This document shows positions 1 to 11,643 of a stretch of 64,000 nucleotides of DNA, one piece after another. The notes beneath the pieces were generated by a model. That model searched no databases and had not been told where the DNA came from. It worked only from the letters and a program-made list of their open reading frames with translations. The translations under genes were made by a program, and so were the position numbers. The stretch's first letter is position 1, and every line of letters begins with the position of its first letter. Source of the DNA: Sordaria brevicollis (taxonomy: Eukaryota > Ascomycota > Sordariomycetes > Sordariales > Sordariaceae); NCBI GenBank assembly GCA_033439795.1, contig JAUTDP010000010.1, positions 2,852,001 to 2,916,000 on the forward strand. Direction: 5' to 3'.

Positions 1-451
1 GGAACGGGTACGTAACAAGGGGGACAAGGAAATTCTCTGCCTTGTCGGTCGGGGACCATGTGAAGGGGACCATGGAGGAGAACAGGGAGAAGCGGTGAAA
101 TCTTGAATTGGATCCCCCGGGCTGGAAGGGTGATGATGGTTGGATATTAAAGTTGTTTGTTGGTGTCGAGTGGTAACATTGTTTTTTATATATCTTCTTC
201 TTCTTCTTCGTGTCTCTTTCTTTGTTGGTGTTGAATCTTTCTTGTTGTTTGTTGCTATATCACCATTCACTCGCTTTCCCGGCATATCTTGGAACAACAG
301 TATTCACAACTTGACTCGACTCGACTAAACCAGTCTAATACAAGAAGAGTCCTTCCTCGACACTCTTACACGATCGATCATAATTCGCTACACCGTTACT
401 CTACCTTAATTCAACGTCAGAGGGAAAGGGAAACCCGAGCGTCCATCTACC

Positions 452-1710
452 ATGACAACGTCAACACCACCACCACCGGCAGTATCACCACCACAGCCCG
501 AACAAGTCGACTCAAGCAACTCCAGCACCCTCACTGTAACCCCGTTCCGGTGTCCGAAGTATGCCTGCCATCAACCCAGCCAGCGGTCATCATCAGGGCC
601 TTCCTGGACTTCAAGAACATGGGCATACCTCAATGAAGATGTCGTACCTTCAACGTTTGCTGAGATTCAGCTGGTGTTGTTGACGTTTTGTATTGGGTTA
701 CAAGGTATGTTTTCCGTCTCTTTCCTTCCTATCCTCTTCATCATCTTCCCTTTTCCCCTTCCCCCTAACCCATATTTCCCATCTCCATTCTCCCCCTTTC
801 CCCCCAATAATCTCATCCCTTCAATGTAACCATACTAACACCAAAGAAAACAGACGCAGTCTCCTTCCCCGACTTCCACTGCTTCGCCTCCAACCAAACC
901 GGCAACACCGTCTTCCTCCTCCTCGCCGCCGCCCTCCCCGAATTCAACCCCTCCATGTTCATAACCGCCAACATCGCCTGCTCCCTCGGCTTCTTCCTCT
1001 TTTCCGCCTGGCTAACCGGCCAACTCGGCCACTTAATCGGCCCCCGCCGCCGCTTGTGGCTGCTTACCACCAACCTCATCCAAACTTCTTTGGTATTCAT
1101 CGCCGCCGGGTTGCAGTTCGGCGCCCATCATACAAATACCCCAGGAAAAGAGTTGTATGAGAGTGGGAAAATCGAGTCCATGGAAGCCGTCACCGGCGCC
1201 CGAACACTAATCTGCATCGCCCTCCTAGCCAGCGCCGCTGGGTCACAAGTGGTGCTGTCAAGGAGTCTGAACATGACTGAAATAACAACGGCGATGGCGA
1301 CGGCGGCGTGGTTGGATTTGGTGATTGATAAGAATATGTTTAGGTCGCCGAAAAAGAATAGGGGGAGGAATAGGAGAGTGGCGTTTTTGGTGGCGCTGGC
1401 GCTGGGGAGTTTGGTCGGGGCTTATATTTATCGGTGGGTGGGGAGCGCGGTGGCGGTGGTGGTTAGTGGTGGGGGGAAGGCGGTGGTGGGGGGGATGTTT
1501 TTGTTTTCGAGGGGAGAAAAGAGGAGGAGGGTGGGAGGGGATGTTGAGGGTGGTGGTGGTGGTCAAGGTGGGAAGGGGGAGGGTAAGGAGGAGGAGAAGG
1601 ATGGGGATGGGAAAGCGGAGAGTAAGGAGAGTGGAAGTGGAAGTGATTCAGAGGCTGATGAGAAGTTGGGACAGGCGACGAGGGGGAGGAGGGCGGATGA
1701 GAATGTGTAA
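452..1710 (+). CDS. DUF1275 (YoaK-like) multi-pass membrane protein
   Basis: Two exons, 452-704 and 854-1710, joined across a 149-base GTATGT...CAG intron, give 369 residues. The first exon is a short polar, proline-rich N-tail that runs into a hydrophobic segment (LVLLTFCIGLQ). Exon 2 opens with DAVSFPDFHCFASNQTGNTV, which carries the Asp and the TGN motif typical of the first helix pair of DUF1275 proteins. Several more hydrophobic stretches follow, near residues 100-130, 150-170, 200-235 and 265-290. The C-terminal tail is glycine-, lysine- and glutamate-rich and probably cytosolic. The family is thought to comprise six-helix membrane proteins with no settled substrate, so no transport role is claimed. 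The ATG at 452 sits in a good context (ctaccATGAC). Base use shifts sharply from C-rich codons to G-rich codons near 1250, an oddity within one exon. Confidence 0.85.
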
Positions 1711-2654
1711 AAAAAACCTCTGAAAAAAAAAAGGGTTGTGTCAATTTGGCTTCGGACTGCATTTGATAGCGGGCGAGCATATAGAAGAAAGAGCGGATGG
1801 AGTTTGGGCGTCATCCTTAGGTAGCCTTCAATTTGACTTTGGTTCAACCGCGTCCAGCCTCATACTATAGTGGTGCATTATCTCAAGTATTGATGGCTTC
1901 GATGTCTTTTACCAGGGCTAAAGGAAAGTATACTTACTGTTAATGAAGAGTGGGATGGGATGAATTAAGTAGATGGGATGTAAAAGAGACTGAGGTATGA
2001 AACTAACCAGCCATATCTACTGCCTCTACATCGACTACCTTGTATAGACCTAAACAATACTCAAAACTCAACGCCACGCGGTCATTTGTTGCCTTCTTTC
2101 CATCCGTCGAGGGATTGACTTCAAACTATACCATAGAATACATTACTGGGTGATGTGATCTTTTGCTACTTACTTGAAATGAGTGCGTGATGGGAGATGC
2201 TGGTGGAATAACTTGGATGGATAATGATGGAGAAATTGATTCCTCGCTTCTCAAAAAGTCTTCGGACTGAGTGCTTGGAGGTACCATGGAGGGCAAGCAA
2301 AACAGAGGTAATTTTGTACCTCACCGAGTTCGGTAGATCCAACTTGTTGCGTGGCCCGAATGAGGTCATTCTTGACATAAACTCCAGAGCTGACTTATCG
2401 TAGCTTTCCTGGAGTAACTGAAGATGACCAAGAACGGCCCATACCTCACTCTAGCAGTCTTCACTTCTTCTCTTCTCCCAAGGGCTTGATCTGATCTGAC
2501 TTTGATTTCATCTTCCCAGTAGCAAATGATATATGACATAAGTAAACAAACTCCCAAAAACGCCTTGTCTTGGTGATGATGATCGCAACAAATTGGTGAA
2601 AACAAGATTACACCTCCACTCCCCTTCTCCGTCCCCTACTCATTCACGCCCAGC
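1711..2654. other. Convergent intergenic region
   Basis: This is the space between the 3' ends of the DUF1275 gene (+) and the RPF2 gene (-). Small open frames here have no recognisable family and no coding character. It should hold the two 3' untranslated regions. No repeat or RNA gene was seen. Confidence 0.6.
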
Positions 2655-3863
2655 TTAAAACTCAACAAGATCCCTCGCCCTCTTCCTCCTTGGGCCGACA
2701 ATCCTGTCGCTGACCTCCTTGACGCCCTCCATGGGCACATCGGCATCATCAAAGTCCTCATCCACCACGTCCCTGCTCCTCTTGAGACCCTTCATCTTCC
2801 TCGTCTGCAGCTCGCTGAGATCCAGCTTGCCCATGTGGATTCTACCAATCTTGTCACCGATGCTGTCCATGCTGATGTTCTTCTTGGTGCGCTCCTCGTT
2901 GGTCTTGGGCTTGCGCATGGCCTCCTTGAGCATGTCGGCGTCGGGCAGCTGGAGACGGCCGAGACGGAAGTCCATGCGGGGGCCGTGCTCTTCGACTTCG
3001 ACGCGGGGAAGCTTCTGGCCGGAACGCTTGGTGCGGATCAGGTAGGCGCGCAGGTGGAGGACGGGTTTCGTCGAGGGGTCCGAGGGGTCGGTGGAGGAGG
3101 AGGTGGGCTCGTCGGCGGAAACGACGATGCAGTACTGAAGACCCTCGACGTCGATCTTGTCGGAGGGGTCGCCGCGGAAGAAGTCGATGAGCATGGACTT
3201 GGCGGTGGTGAAGGCGTTGGGGACAGGGGATTCGCTGGTTCTGTTAGCTGGTGCCAACCATTAAGTCAGGGGACAAGGACATACAAAGCAGTACCGGCAA
3301 ACACCATCAAAGGCTTAGTGCCAACGGGAACCTTCTTGGTCTTGAACTGGGCGATGCTGCGGAAGGTCTGGGGGTCGAGGTAGAACTCGAGCATGTCGAA
3401 CATCTTGTAGTCAAAGGTACGGCAGAAGGTGAGGTTGTGAGGGCGCTTCTTGCTGCTGGAGCCGAAGACGATGATGGAGGTGTCGTTCTTCTCGGAGAAG
3501 AAGGTCAGGGAGCTGGCGTCCTCGAAGGGGTGGACGGGGTTCTTCTTGTGGAAGCGCTTGGCGTGGGTTTGGCGCAACGAGTAGAGATCTTGCATGGCAT
3601 CTTGGGTCTGTCGCGAACTGTATTAGAGGCCATCGTTCGTGTATAGGATGGAGGGTATATGGAGACGACATACGACTTGGCTGCAGGTGGTGCCGCGAAG
3701 GAAGAGGGCGGTCTTGGGGTTCTCGTTGATCTTGGGAGCACGCTTCTCGAGCGCCCTCTTGGAACGGGCTGTCCGCGGCTTGCTGTAAGGGGAGGAGGAC
3801 TGTCAGCTGTCACTCTATATGTATCCATGGTAATGATCGATTGACGTACACCTGGCGAAGCAT
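2655..3863 (-). CDS. RPF2: Ribosome production factor 2 (Brix domain)
   Basis: Four exons on the minus strand: 3863-3850, 3782-3674, 3607-3285 and 3234-2655. They splice to 341 residues, close to the yeast protein's length. Exon 1 is only 14 bases and supplies MLRQ plus two bases of a Val codon. The junction restores VKPRTARSKRAL, the conserved N-terminus. Exon 3 carries HPFEDASSLTFFSEKND and the SSKKRPHNLTFCRTFDYK stretch of the Brix domain. Exon 4 continues with LIDFFRG and ends with the GRIHMGKLDLSELQTRKMKG motif and a basic tail. In yeast, Rpf2 works with Rrs1 in the nucleolus to bring 5S rRNA and L5/L11 into pre-60S particles; this is family knowledge. The introns are 67, 66 and 50 bases. 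All junctions keep frame and match the family, so the model is firm. Confidence 0.95.
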
Positions 3864-5638
3864 TTTGGCGGTTTGATTATGCGATTATGGTAGAGAGTGG
3901 ATTGGGTAGGTATCACAAGGTGGTGATGGTGGACAAAGTGGAATGGAGGGAGTGGTGGTGGTGGACTGGGGACTCTTCGCGGGCGGGTTCTCTCGCCTTC
4001 ACCTGCAAATGGTCGTGATGGTCGAGCAAAGAAATTCCAGAACGGCGCTTATCGATAAGGAAGCTTGAAGTTAAAATTTTGTGGGGCTGGTGGGGTCCAG
4101 TTTGTCCACTCGTCCACTGGGCGCTGGCTTTCCCCTGTCTGTTGTCCAGGGGTTCACTTCGCTGTTTCCATCCCACAACGTCACTGAAGAAACATCTCTT
4201 GACAATTCATCCAAACTGGTGATGGAGTCAACTTGAACTCTTTTCGGGCCACTATAAAGAGCTTTCACTTCTTGGTTTGAGCCTTCTTCGATTTCACTGC
4301 AGGAATCAAGACACCATGGCTCACCGAAGACTCATCGGACTCTTTAAATGCAGAATGGACAGCATCTCAAACCCAGAACCTTGATGTTCGTTTCGTTCAC
4401 GAAACCTCCACGACTGAGAAGACAATGAAGAGACTACGCCGACACAACGAAGAGCTTTACTACACTACGATTGCCTAATCACCAGTCTATCGCCTCACCA
4501 GTCAAGTTTCCGATCGAGGTCCTCGACTATCCCTTCCGGCATCTACCGTCAATGCCTCCACCACGCTCTGGACATCGATCTCTAATCTAACAGCAAGCAA
4601 CCCTCAGTTATAAACCAAAAAGAGAAACTCACCACCGCTAAACAGAATCCTCGCTTAATTCTCTACCATCGCGTCAGTTTGCCGGAATATCGGCATCCAT
4701 ATTTCAGTTTTCACCTCCTCCGAGTCCACAACATTCTGTCCAACCTGACGAACACTCTGAGTACATAAAAAACTGCCCGTACCCATACTACCTACCTCCG
4801 AAAGATACATCCAACGGTGGTAGATCTTTGAGGCATCCCAACTCTACCCTCTTACCTGACCGCCTCCTCCGTCACTCCCAACGGCCTAACGCCCATCGGA
4901 AACCTACCTACTTTCAACGGTCTTGGGGGAAAGGGCGATTGCATTTTCGTCAAGCCATCATCGTTAACTTCTCGAGGCTCCTCTCCCCTTCTGCAGAAAC
5001 TAACTGTCCGAGGATCGATCAAAAACACGCCACTGTTTGAAGGGCTTCGGAAACTCGGGTACAAGATCACCTTCAGGGCCGTTTCAACGCTTCGAAAAGT
5101 TCCATGCAGTCTCCCGCCCCGCGACCGAGAGGCACTTGGTATACATACAGGAGATGCAAGGCGCAAAGAATGTTGTGAACCGTGAGACTTTCTCCCGATC
5201 TGCGTAGGCGTAGGTGGGTTTCCGAGAGCGTAAGGTGTGTGGTTGGAGAGGGAGGGAGGTATGGGACGGGTTGTTCCGTGGAGGTTTTCACGGGAAAGTA
5301 GTAAGTAGATGGTTTGTCAAGGTCAAGGTGGGTGGGTTGATATAGTAGAAATTGGGAGATGTCGATTATCATGCCATATGCTGTCACGATATCTTGCGAC
5401 ATCGTTGGCGGTTCCGGATGTTGTGACTTTATCTTGGGAGTCGCAAAGTCATAAAACAAAAATCTCGTCAACGACGACACCAAGCACTCCTGCACAAATA
5501 CGCCCGGCATTCTCACACTACCGAAACAAACGATCAAAACCCACAAAGAAAAAGCTTTGTAATGAACTTCGTGCAAAAGAAAAGAGAAAAGAAGCATCAA
5601 GTTTCCAAGTCCAAAAAGCCAAAAAGAGAAATATTGAT
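3864..5638. other. Region between RPF2 and the tRNA-Asn gene
   Basis: The first few hundred bases upstream of RPF2 should hold its promoter and leader. Beyond that, only short overlapping open frames on both strands are present, none with a recognisable motif or a good set of splice signals. No gene is supported here. Confidence 0.5.
5621..5625 (-). terminator. Pol III T5 terminator of the tRNA-Asn gene
   Basis: A run of five A on the plus strand reads TTTTT on the tRNA strand, 13 bases beyond the tRNA 3' end. A second T5 lies a few bases further on (5613-5617). Short T runs are the normal RNA polymerase III stop signal. Confidence 0.7.
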
Positions 5639-5712
5639 CTCCCTCGGTAAGGATCGAACTTACAGCCTCCAGATTAACAGTCTGACGCGCTAGCCAATTG
5701 CGCCACGAGGGA
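5639..5712 (-). tRNA. tRNA-Asn (anticodon GTT)
   Basis: The minus strand folds into a 74-base cloverleaf. The acceptor arm is TCCCTCG pairing with CGAGGGA, followed by discriminator G. The D-arm contains the TGGCGCAATTGGCTAGCGC A box. The anticodon stem CAGAC/GTCTG type loop carries GTT (plus-strand 5676-5678). The T-arm holds GTTCGATCC (B box). No intron is present. CCA is not encoded, as expected for a nuclear gene. A T5 terminator follows. An apparent minus-strand open frame over this locus (5073-5747) is only a read-through of the tRNA. Confidence 0.96.
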
Positions 5713-8700
5713 ATATCCAATTGTTGTTGGAAGACCGTGCGGTGCATGGACTAATAACTAACAGTTGGCACCTTGTGCACTTCCCTTCGATATCTTGCAC
5801 TTTCTTTTCAACCAATCCACCTTTGTTCCATGATTTCCCTTCCAAATAGTCTTTAAATTCCTGTGGGCACGAGGTGTTGCAAAACTACGGGTTAGGCTCC
5901 CTCCATCCTGATCTTGAGCCGCTTTCCGAGTCTTGTGCTGCATCAGTAATCGTGGTGCTAGTGTACGCGAACCCCAAAATGTTGATGCTGTGATATCTAA
6001 CTTGTCTCACCTCACGTTCCATTTTCTTCGGAAGAAACTTTTTTTTCTTTTTTTCTTTTTTTGTGTTCATGTTCTCATTCGTGGTCTTACCAATCTTCCT
6101 GTTACTCGTCACCCAGCTTCTGCTTCTGTTCCCTTGACTGGACGCCAACCGAGTTGCTGACTGTTGACCGGTCTCACCAATTCTTTCCTTCTCTCGAGCT
6201 TCACTGGAAGAGCGTGAGACGTTGTGCCGCGGCGGCCGCATTCTGCCCAAAGAGAGGGTATGTATAAAATGACGGAACTACATGTTCAGCTCCCCTCAAA
6301 AGAAGCCCTGCATAGCGGCGCTGGTATATGGTGTGCTGGGAAGCAAGTTCGGTGGTGATATTACCGAACCACTTACAACTGCAAGTGCGAATTCTCACCA
6401 CGGGAATGTCTAAATCCGGTATGTACGCCTTGGTAGTTAGCACACCGGAAAGCCATAGTTAGCCATACACACCAGCTACACCTTTCGCCTCTCACCAGTA
6501 GACCTATAGACTAAACGTGGGGGGTTACCTCCCTACCTAGACTTCCCCTCATCCCAACCTCTTCTCCCGTCTCCTCCAACAACCATCTCACTGGTTCACA
6601 ATTCTGGGAAACCCGATACCGAGTGAAGATCTTTGGTTCTAAGCCTTCCCCATCTTTCGCAATCGTACGTTTTCTGCCATTTCTACCCACGTTTTCTTGG
6701 GACGTATCCGGTATCCGGTATCCGGTATCTAATTCCTGGGAGCTGCTTTTCTGGGGGACCTGGGTTAGGTTCTTATTCGGCACTAGTAAAACTAGTAAAA
6801 ACTGGACTTCCCGAAAAATGTCTCGGGTTGTAGCTGCATCGTGCTTGCCCGTGGGTTGTTAGTCGTCACATACCTACTTCACAACATGTATTTGTTCGGG
6901 CTCCCTGGTAAGTGCGGACGCTATTGGCTCTAAAGTATCTCGGTTTTGGCCGTGTACCATAAGTCGTCTTGAAAGAGCGAGGCGATAGATCTACCAACGC
7001 AATCGCGGCTCATTGAGGAGAAAGAAATGTAAAATAGGGATGATCCGCGCGGCTCGCTCGTTGTCCGAGTTGTTTAATGGCTGCTTAGTTTGGTGGGTGG
7101 TTATGAGCCAACAGAAAGACGGCATCGAACCAGCCGACAGACAATTGATGATCTTTCTCAATATCTTCTCAACAAGAGGGAGGCCAACCATTTTTGCACT
7201 TTATGTCTGTCTGTGGTGCTCTCAAAACTTCAGCTTAACAAATTCCGGTGGTACGACAGCTGAGACTGCGAACTGTTGAGCTCAAGTACTGTAGTGACTG
7301 ACTACCTTGAACCAGACCGCGCGGCCTGAAGATGGCCTGGTAAGTATCAACGAAGTACCTACCACCCCCCACTTACAAATGACGCGTCATTGGCATCGGG
7401 TGAAGAAAGATGTGTGGCGTTGTGATTGTGCACGTTTGTCGGTCGTAGGCGTTCCCTAGGCTTGCTAGGCTCAATTTCTGCCGCAGAAAGTGGCTTGCAT
7501 GGAAATTGAAGAAAAGAAAACAAAACGCCTTCTCTCTTCACTCGAGGATATGAGGCTGCCCGGTCAAGTTCAGGTCGGCACATTTTTTGCAAGTGTGATA
7601 TGGAAGCCTACAGCGATTTTCGAAAAAAAAAAAGGGCGTATCGCGGACCCCGGTCGGCACTCATGAGGCGGCGTTTCTCAAGGGTACTGCGTGAAAAGAC
7701 CAAAGTGCCGACCTTGACGGTGACCTCAAAGGAGACCTCAAGCACATATCGTAGCCTGACAGGCTGACCGCTTTTCTTGAGTCTAAAGTAGTGGATATGT
7801 TTCAGACGAGTTAGACAACACAGCGCTGGCGAGCGAGCGGCTGATTCGGCAAGCGAAGGGGTAGCTTGGGAATATCTTCGATATCGGACTCCCTGGAAAG
7901 GAAGAAGCTCAAAAGCACACGTGGTTTATCGTCGCACCTAGACTCGTCACTCGCTCGAGTAGTGCCGGATCATCGTTACCCGGGCTATAGGAGTTATCCG
8001 GGTCGGTCAACCTTTCGTTAGTGTACTGCCTCTTCCCTGCCTTGTGCGTTGTGTTACGGATCCTTTTTCCTCGTGTTAGGTTGTGCACCGCAAAAGAAGC
8101 TAGGAAATTCAGAGAGAATATGCCAAGCTAGAGAAAGCAAGATGGAAATGAACAACATATCGTCCTGTATGGTCAGAGATATCGTGAAACCCGCTTTCGA
8201 AAACGGCGAACGACCGAACGAAGCGAACCGCCGTTGTTGTTTCTTCCATGTCAGAAGTTTCTTTTCGATAGCGCCGTCCCGTAGATTCGTAAGCGAACAG
8301 ATCATTGCAGCGGTCGATGGTTTTGGGAGGAACCCGTCAGCCCGGCTAGGGATGACATGAGGGAACAGGGCAGGGCCCGTGCTGTCGGAATTGGAAAATC
8401 GTTAGTTTCTCCTTGGTGTTGGTGAGATTTCGAAGTGAAGCCAGTGAGGTAGCATGAAGAGCGGGTCTTTCGAGTTCTTGTGTCTGTTCATCTTCATTTT
8501 GATGAATGAGCTGTTGACTGTGACTTTGTAGGGATTTGGGTGCCGGCTCTTCACCCCTGATTAAAGTCGATGACGTAGTTGTTAATTTTATCGGTTAGCG
8601 GGCACATCCTGTCATATCATCTTTGATCCTTCTGGAAGACTTTGCATTGATCCAGGATATGTAGCGGTTCGATAGTCGACCGGCAAAAAGGGCGGTTTTA

Positions 8701-10450
8701 GTCGTTGGCAGAAGTGATGAAGGTGGTCAGATATGGGAAAGAGAAGTTGGATATAATTCCAGTATCAGGATTTGCGTTTTCCATCATTCTTGTCGATTCC
8801 TGCTTCTCAATGCTACCGTCCATCTGCAGAGGACCAGAGGTATCCAGGGGGGACCTCGGTTGATCGGATGCAGTGTTGCTCTCTCTGTGCTTGACTTGTT
8901 GTCCAGCGCGTGGGTGTCGGTCCTGGGTGTGGTGAGTGAGAGTGGCAGAGTGGGTGTGTTCTTTTCCAGATCGACGATCGAGTTGTTGGAATTCCGCATT
9001 GATGGGAAACTCGTCGCAAAACCTCGCTGTTTCCAGGAACCCGTTTTGATGCCGATAAATGTAACCCAAGACCGGTCTTGTTCGCAGCGCATCACCATCA
9101 CAACTTCCACTTCGGAGGAACGCGCTAGATCCGGACAACCCTTTTGGCCTTTTCATCTTTTTGGAGAAATCCACTCCAGGCAACTGTTGAAAAAGAAGGA
9201 ATGAATTCGGAGGAAAGAGTCCATCGCACATTGACAAAGATTAACATTGGCAGCCACGCCCACGGTCTGATCCGAAAGTTGGCTGTGTGGTTGCGCTTGA
9301 GGGCCCCGAATCAGGTAATATCTACGCCTTGGCAGCCATGTCGGCCATCCCCAAAACAGATTAGACGCCCAAAGTGAGGCCCCATCGGTGTCCATCTTGG
9401 AGCGGTCTTGGCACATGATGTTCTCCACGCTTCAGCATGCTTTTGCGAGAAGGTGCAGCCCACTCCACAGAGAGCAGAAGCAGCCTCATCCAGGGCGCTG
9501 CAGCGGGCATCACCCGTGGTGGCTTCACTAAACAATCTAGTACACCAAGTTCAGCTGGCATCGTCAAGATGATGGTATGTGTCGCTAAAATGTCGCCGAG
9601 TGCCGAACCCATGTCCCCAGACACAAACTCCGTATACGCGGTTGTAGCAATTTATACCGCTGCTCATCTCGACAGTCCCGGGTGTTTGGGATAGGGGATG
9701 TTTTTGCTCAGAGACGAGGTGGTTGCTGTTAGTGTTATTGTTATAAAGTACCAAGAAGGCCAATGCTTGGAATATGAGATGAGGAGTGCTTGCTGTACTG
9801 TATTGTACCTCTCGATCTCTATGTACCTACCTCTGCACAAGTACAGACGAACCATTGAAACCCGTCCTGCATCTGATACCCCGACTGCTTGCCCGCACAG
9901 AGCCCGATGAGAGGACCCGACACTTTGATGGTTCGTCCGAACATCGGCATTCTCATGAATTTCCAGCGTCATAGTAACGGTCAGACTCATCTCGACAAAG
10001 GCAACAACTTGGCCGTGCCTGCCTCTGTTGGACGACAGTGGACAGGTTGTTAGTCCCGTGTCCACCGTACAGGGAAAGCGCCGCCAACCTATAGTCCCCA
10101 CTGCGGGAGCGCGAGTCGTGTTGATTGGACCCGCCGGGCTTGCGATTGGAGCATTTGTGCAGACATTTTGCAGCATTGAATTGGAGAATTGGCAAGTGGA
10201 ATGGGGCTCGTAAGAAAAAAAAAGTGAATTGGGAGCAGGAGCTACTAGAGCAAGTGGTCGGCGACTGCTGAGAGAGATCAATGTCGGGAAGTGGAAGTGG
10301 TCCGCTTCTTGCTTTCTCTCTCTTGCCTTCACAAAGCTCCAGCTCTGTCTTTCTCATTGCTCCAATCTCACAAACTGGAATCTTGATTTGGCGCCGAGAC
10401 TCGCTTTGCTCGTGTTTCTTTCTCTTCGTTTCGTTCTTGCCTCACTTCGA
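5713..10450. other. Long gene-poor region
   Basis: About 4.7 kb holds only scattered open frames below 225 codons on both strands, none with a family motif, membrane pattern or convincing intron set. The longest (minus 8698-9237 and 9664-10332) have mixed composition with no coding signature. The base composition is ordinary, so this is not RIP-degraded DNA. The GTATCCG tandem repeat (6704-6730) lies within it. It may hold regulatory DNA or non-coding transcripts; I cannot show either. Confidence 0.5.
6704..6730. repeat. Short GTATCCG tandem repeat
   Basis: Nearly four head-to-tail copies of the 7-base unit GTATCCG occur here. A related GTATCCC doublet lies near 11469. No function is implied. 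Confidence 0.85.
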
Positions 10451-11643
10451 CACTGAGTCGTAGCTTGTTGAGAAGAAGCTCTGACGGAGAGAGTGTTTGA
10501 CATTTTTCACTTCCACTTTGAGCTCTTCATTTCCCTTTTCTTACTACACTCTTGTTGCTATCAATACCACACTTTACCATACATACACACCCACCCGCCC
10601 TTTGTCTTTGTTGTTCTTCCATTACCACTTTCAGCTCCTGAAATCATCCTCTCCCCACCACTACCAAACCACTACTACATACAACGCTCCCAAGAAAACG
10701 AAAACAGTACAAGGCGGACTGTCTTTAGCGGCTAGCTCTTCTTCCGCGGACGGGTACGGCACGGCGCAGTCATATCATTGGCATCACCTCATTTCGGGAG
10801 ATTATCGCTTTGCCCTGGCCACTCCGTTATACAGATCGCTACATACCCTTGCCGTTGCTGTTATAGAACAAGGAGAGAAGACAGACACAGAGACAGACGA
10901 CCACAGCTCTTACCTACTCCGACACTGACAGACACTCCGAGAAAGCGAAGAAGGAAAGGAAACCCCAAAAGAAAGTCAACGGTACCTCTACACACCTCGC
11001 CTCGGACTCCCGTCTACCGCCCATCACCAAGTCTCAGGTCTCCGCCCACCCACTATACAAACCCGGTACCTCCTCTGCCCCTGGATTACACAAGACAGGC
11101 AGCCCCAAAGCCAATCATCAGCCATACCGCCCACACCTCTTTAGCAACCCACTATACTCTCTGCCGGCCAGAGACAGCTTCTCAACCAAGTACCAAGCAG
11201 CCACAAACCGAACCCGACCGTTACTATAACCAGACATACAACATATCATCTCGCCTTGTGATAATACAATGTTCTAAGAAAACAAGGCTGCCAGCATAGC
11301 TGCAGTTCAGACGGGCCTTTTCCTTGATTGCTCGACAACTGCGACTGCGACCACTATAGCTGCCAGGTTCCGGCAGAGGCGGCACCCACTTCAAAGAAAG
11401 AGAAAGACACTCTAACCTTCAACCCCTGTTTATACTACCTGGTCCAAGGTTCCCAATCTCGAGGTCCCCCGTATCCCGTATCCCGTCTGGCTGCTTGCTG
11501 GCTTTGTGCTGCTGCTGCTGCTTGCTATTGCTGCTTGCTGCATTTTACATCCGTCAGTATCACAACACCACCGCAGATTATCCTCATCCATATCACCCTC
11601 CTAGTATACAGTATACGGTACTATACCCACTCTGCCGGCCCGT
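10451..11643 (+). other. Probable long leader of the DUF1765 gene
   Basis: This pyrimidine-rich, CA-rich stretch (runs such as ttcttactacactcttgttgc and the gctgctgctgctgctt run near 11507) has the look of a Neurospora 5' untranslated region. It contains many upstream ATGs that open short frames, for example at 10497 (143 codons) and 11328 (115 codons). These would act as upstream ORFs if the leader is transcribed through. The transcript start is not visible from sequence. Confidence 0.4.

Noticed and set aside
5073..5747. Minus-strand open frame of 224 codons
   Set aside because: Its start covers the tRNA-Asn gene and the rest has no family pattern. It is a read-through of non-coding DNA.
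8698..9237. Minus-strand open frame of 179 codons in the gene-poor region
   Set aside because: It has no motif and no splice context, and overlapping frames of similar quality occur on both strands. It is too weak to list as a gene.
9664..10332. Minus-strand open frame of 222 codons
   Set aside because: Its composition is irregular with no recognisable domain, and it ends next to a likely leader on the other strand.
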